Source: Myxococcales bacterium UBA5297 (GTDB lineage: Bacteria > Myxococcota > Myxococcia > Myxococcales > UBA5297). From it: a DNA stretch of 24,533 nucleotides. Numbering within the stretch: the first letter of the stretch is position 1; every line of letters starts with the position of its first letter. Positions 23,426-24,533 of this stretch are shown here, piece after piece. Location of the stretch: the NCBI GenBank assembly GCA_002408385.1, contig DHSB01000067.1, forward strand, positions 1 through 24,533, written 5' to 3'. A model generated the notes under the pieces. The model had not been told where the DNA came from. It did no database searches and saw only the letters and a list, made by a program, of their open reading frames with translations. The translations under genes and the position numbers were made by a program.

Positions 23426-23841
23426 ATCCCCAAGCCGTACCGAGCCGCAAGAGCCCCCTCCCCGGCGGCGCGCTGAGATCCGCGGCGAGCACTCGGATCG
23501 CCGGCGCACCGACTGGGGGTAGGGATGGCGGGGCTCGCCCGCGGGCACTGCAGGATGAAGCCCCGGGGTCCCAGCCTGACGCGCTCTCCGCTGGCCCTCC
23601 GCGATTGATTGGAGCAACGCGCTGCCGTGCTTTGGCCCGGAGCCGAGGGTGCGGCAACTATTGCTGCCTTCGTGAAGTTGCCCCGGTAACCAATACCGGT
23701 GCGCGACCGGAAGGGGGCCGCAGGCCTCGACCGCAGGCCTGCGGAATCACAGGTGGGCGCCGCGGCAAGGGCGGCTGGCACAGGTGCTGCTGTGCGGAAC
23801 GTTTGTCGAGTCCCACGCATCCAACCGAACGGAGGCCACAC
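23426..23841. other. Spacer with a hairpin-rich stretch before the 68-aa gene (416 bp)
   Basis: No gene is recognised. From 23653 to 23795 four stems follow in series: GGCAAC/GTTGCC (23653-23682), CCGGT/ACCGG (23683-23699, directly abutting), CCGCAGGC/GCCTGCGG (23719-23744, with a 14-bp palindrome at 23731-23744) and GCACAG/CTGTGC (23778-23795). It may be a structured leader of the downstream small gene or an independent RNA; it matches no riboswitch known to me. Confidence 0.5.
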
Positions 23842-24048
23842 ATGAAGGCAGGCAACCGAAACGGACGGAGTACGCGCGCCGCCAGCAACAAAGCCCACGC
23901 GGTCAAGCGCTCGAAGGTGACTCTCGGCGAGCTGCTCGCTGCCGCCTACGAGGTCGGCGGCTCGCCCGACGCGGTGGCCACGTTGCTCTCGCCGCTCTCG
24001 CCGCTCTCCAAGATGCTCGACAAGCGCATCGTCATTGCCGGGGCGTAA
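23842..24048 (+). CDS. Small hypothetical protein, 68 aa
   Basis: The ATG at 23842 follows GGAGG by 6 nt, a strong start signal that favours this short form over longer in-frame starts. The N-terminal third is basic and polar (Lys, Arg, Asn and Ser rich), the middle is a helix-like VTLGELLAAAYEVGGSPDAVA, then a Leu-Ser-Pro duplication (LLSPLSPLS) and a C-terminal KRIVIAGA. The combination of a TLGEL-type helix and a terminal RIVI segment recalls small proteins of unknown function in myxobacteria (from memory, unverified). There is no signal peptide. It stands alone between a tRNA and a tatD-like gene, preceded by a hairpin-rich spacer. Confidence 0.75.
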   Translation: MKAGNRNGRSTRAASNKAHAVKRSKVTLGELLAAAYEVGGSPDAVATLLSPLSPLSKMLDKRIVIAGA

Positions 24049-24127
24049 GCCCGTCCGAGCTCGAGAGGCCTCGCGAAGACTCCCTGACCCGAGGCCCGGC
24101 GCCCCGGTCACCGCGCCCAGCTCTCCG

Positions 24128-24159
24128 TTGACAGTCGCCCCCGCGGCGGGTCGACTGTC
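24128..24159 (+). promoter_or_regulatory. Putative tatD promoter overlapped by an inverted repeat
   Basis: A perfect -35 TTGACA (24128-24133), a 17-bp spacer and TCGACT (24151-24156, 3 of 6) precede the GTG at 24167 by 10 nt, a leaderless geometry. The arms GACAGTCG (24130-24137) and CGACTGTC (24152-24159) are perfect inverted repeats covering both hexamers, so the site could bind a dimeric regulator or fold as a hairpin. Confidence 0.45.
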
Positions 24160-24166
24160 GGCTCTC

Positions 24167-24533
24167 GTGATCGACACTCACTGCCACCTCGACTCGGTCG
24201 CCTTCTCGCCGGACCGCGAGGCGGTCCTCGCCCGGGCGCGGGCCGCGGGGGTCGCCGAGATTGTCGTGCCGGCCGTGGCCCCTGCCGGTTGGGAGCCCCT
24301 TGTCGATTGGGCCCGCGGGCGCGAAGGGATTCACGTCGCGCTCGGCATTCACCCGCAGCTGCTCCCCGAGCTGAGCGCCGACGACGACGAGCGCCACCTT
24401 GCGCGCCTCGACGCGCTGCTCGGCACGGGAGCGGCCATCGCCGTCGGCGAGTGCGGGCTCGACGCGGCCACCGCGCGCCTGGTCCCGATGGAGCGGCAGG
24501 TGCGGGTGCTCGAGGCCCACGCCGCGCTCGCCC
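24167..24533 (+). CDS. TatD-family metal-dependent DNase, 5' part (cut by window end)
   Basis: The first 122 residues of a TatD-type hydrolase (3'-5' exonuclease/deoxyribonuclease of the amidohydrolase fold) are present. Metal ligands are visible: THCHLD (H5, H7), GIHPQ (60-64) with the third His, and GECGLD with E95. The usual GEIGLDY reads GECGLDA here, a small deviation. The frame is open to the window end, about 140 residues short of a full protein. GTG at 24167 is the start because the HxH motif follows four residues later; no Shine-Dalgarno is seen and promoter-like hexamers lie just upstream. The family gene symbol is not assigned because paralogues (tatD, ycfH, yjjV) cannot be told apart from this piece. 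Confidence 0.9.
   Translation, partial: MIDTHCHLDSVAFSPDREAVLARARAAGVAEIVVPAVAPAGWEPLVDWARGREGIHVALGIHPQLLPELSADDDERHLARLDALLGTGAAIAVGECGLDAATARLVPMERQVRVLEAHAALA

Noticed and set aside
21066..23657. 863-codon minus-strand open frame opposite the membrane/synthase gene, through the tRNA
   Set aside because: It overlaps the tRNA and a well-supported gene; Arg/Glu/Gln-rich low-complexity translation.
23640..23841. Known riboswitch (cobalamin, GEMM, guanidine, ZTP considered)
   Set aside because: None of the conserved core words of those classes is present in the right order.

Overview
The window is a GC-rich bacterial chromosomal segment, densely coding on both strands. Two large predicted lipoproteins (one with a MopE-type Asp/Asn-Cys motif, many Cys-rich repeats and a lamin-tail domain), a HEAT-repeat lipoprotein, a B-box-like zinc/membrane protein and long GC-rich intergenic spacers fit a Myxococcota / former Deltaproteobacteria-type organism. 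That placement is inferred from protein style only; no rRNA is present.

Layout. 1-1570: a decayed, frameshifted IS110-family transposase and a small 103-aa protein, both on the minus strand. 1573-4156: a minus-strand lipoprotein flanked by long spacers carrying two copies of a MITE-like repeat. 4157-8197: a 1346-aa Cys-rich repeat lipoprotein ended by a strong terminator hairpin. 8460-11544: the replication/repair cluster dnaX-ybaB-recR. In it dnaX needs a -1 frameshift on a C8 run to make the full-length tau-like product, and a third MITE-like copy lies between ybaB and recR. 11716-13401: a minus-strand pair, GT2 glycosyltransferase then polysaccharide deacetylase. 13798-14694: a zinc-finger/membrane protein. 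14695-15519: a long spacer with a five-copy tandem array of hairpin-forming 42-bp units. 15520-17148: the HEAT-repeat lipoprotein with a textbook terminator. 17319-18131: a J-domain protein. 18395-20984: a minus-strand proteostasis cluster, tig-clpP-metallopeptidase. 21183-23315: a divergent fused membrane/spermidine-synthase-like protein. 23345-23425: tRNA-Leu(UAG). 23842-24048: a 68-aa protein behind a structured spacer. 24167-end: the start of a TatD-family DNase.

Working together: dnaX, ybaB and recR are a widely conserved neighbourhood linking the clamp loader, a nucleoid-associated protein and recombination mediation. tig and clpP couple nascent-chain folding with proteolysis. The GT2/deacetylase pair probably builds or edits an envelope glycan or lipid-linked sugar. 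Several genes lack a Shine-Dalgarno sequence and have a -10-like hexamer 6-10 nt before the start codon, suggesting leaderless transcripts. The most notable items are the dnaX frameshift site, the MITE-like family, the hairpin tandem array and the expanded Cys-rich lipoprotein.
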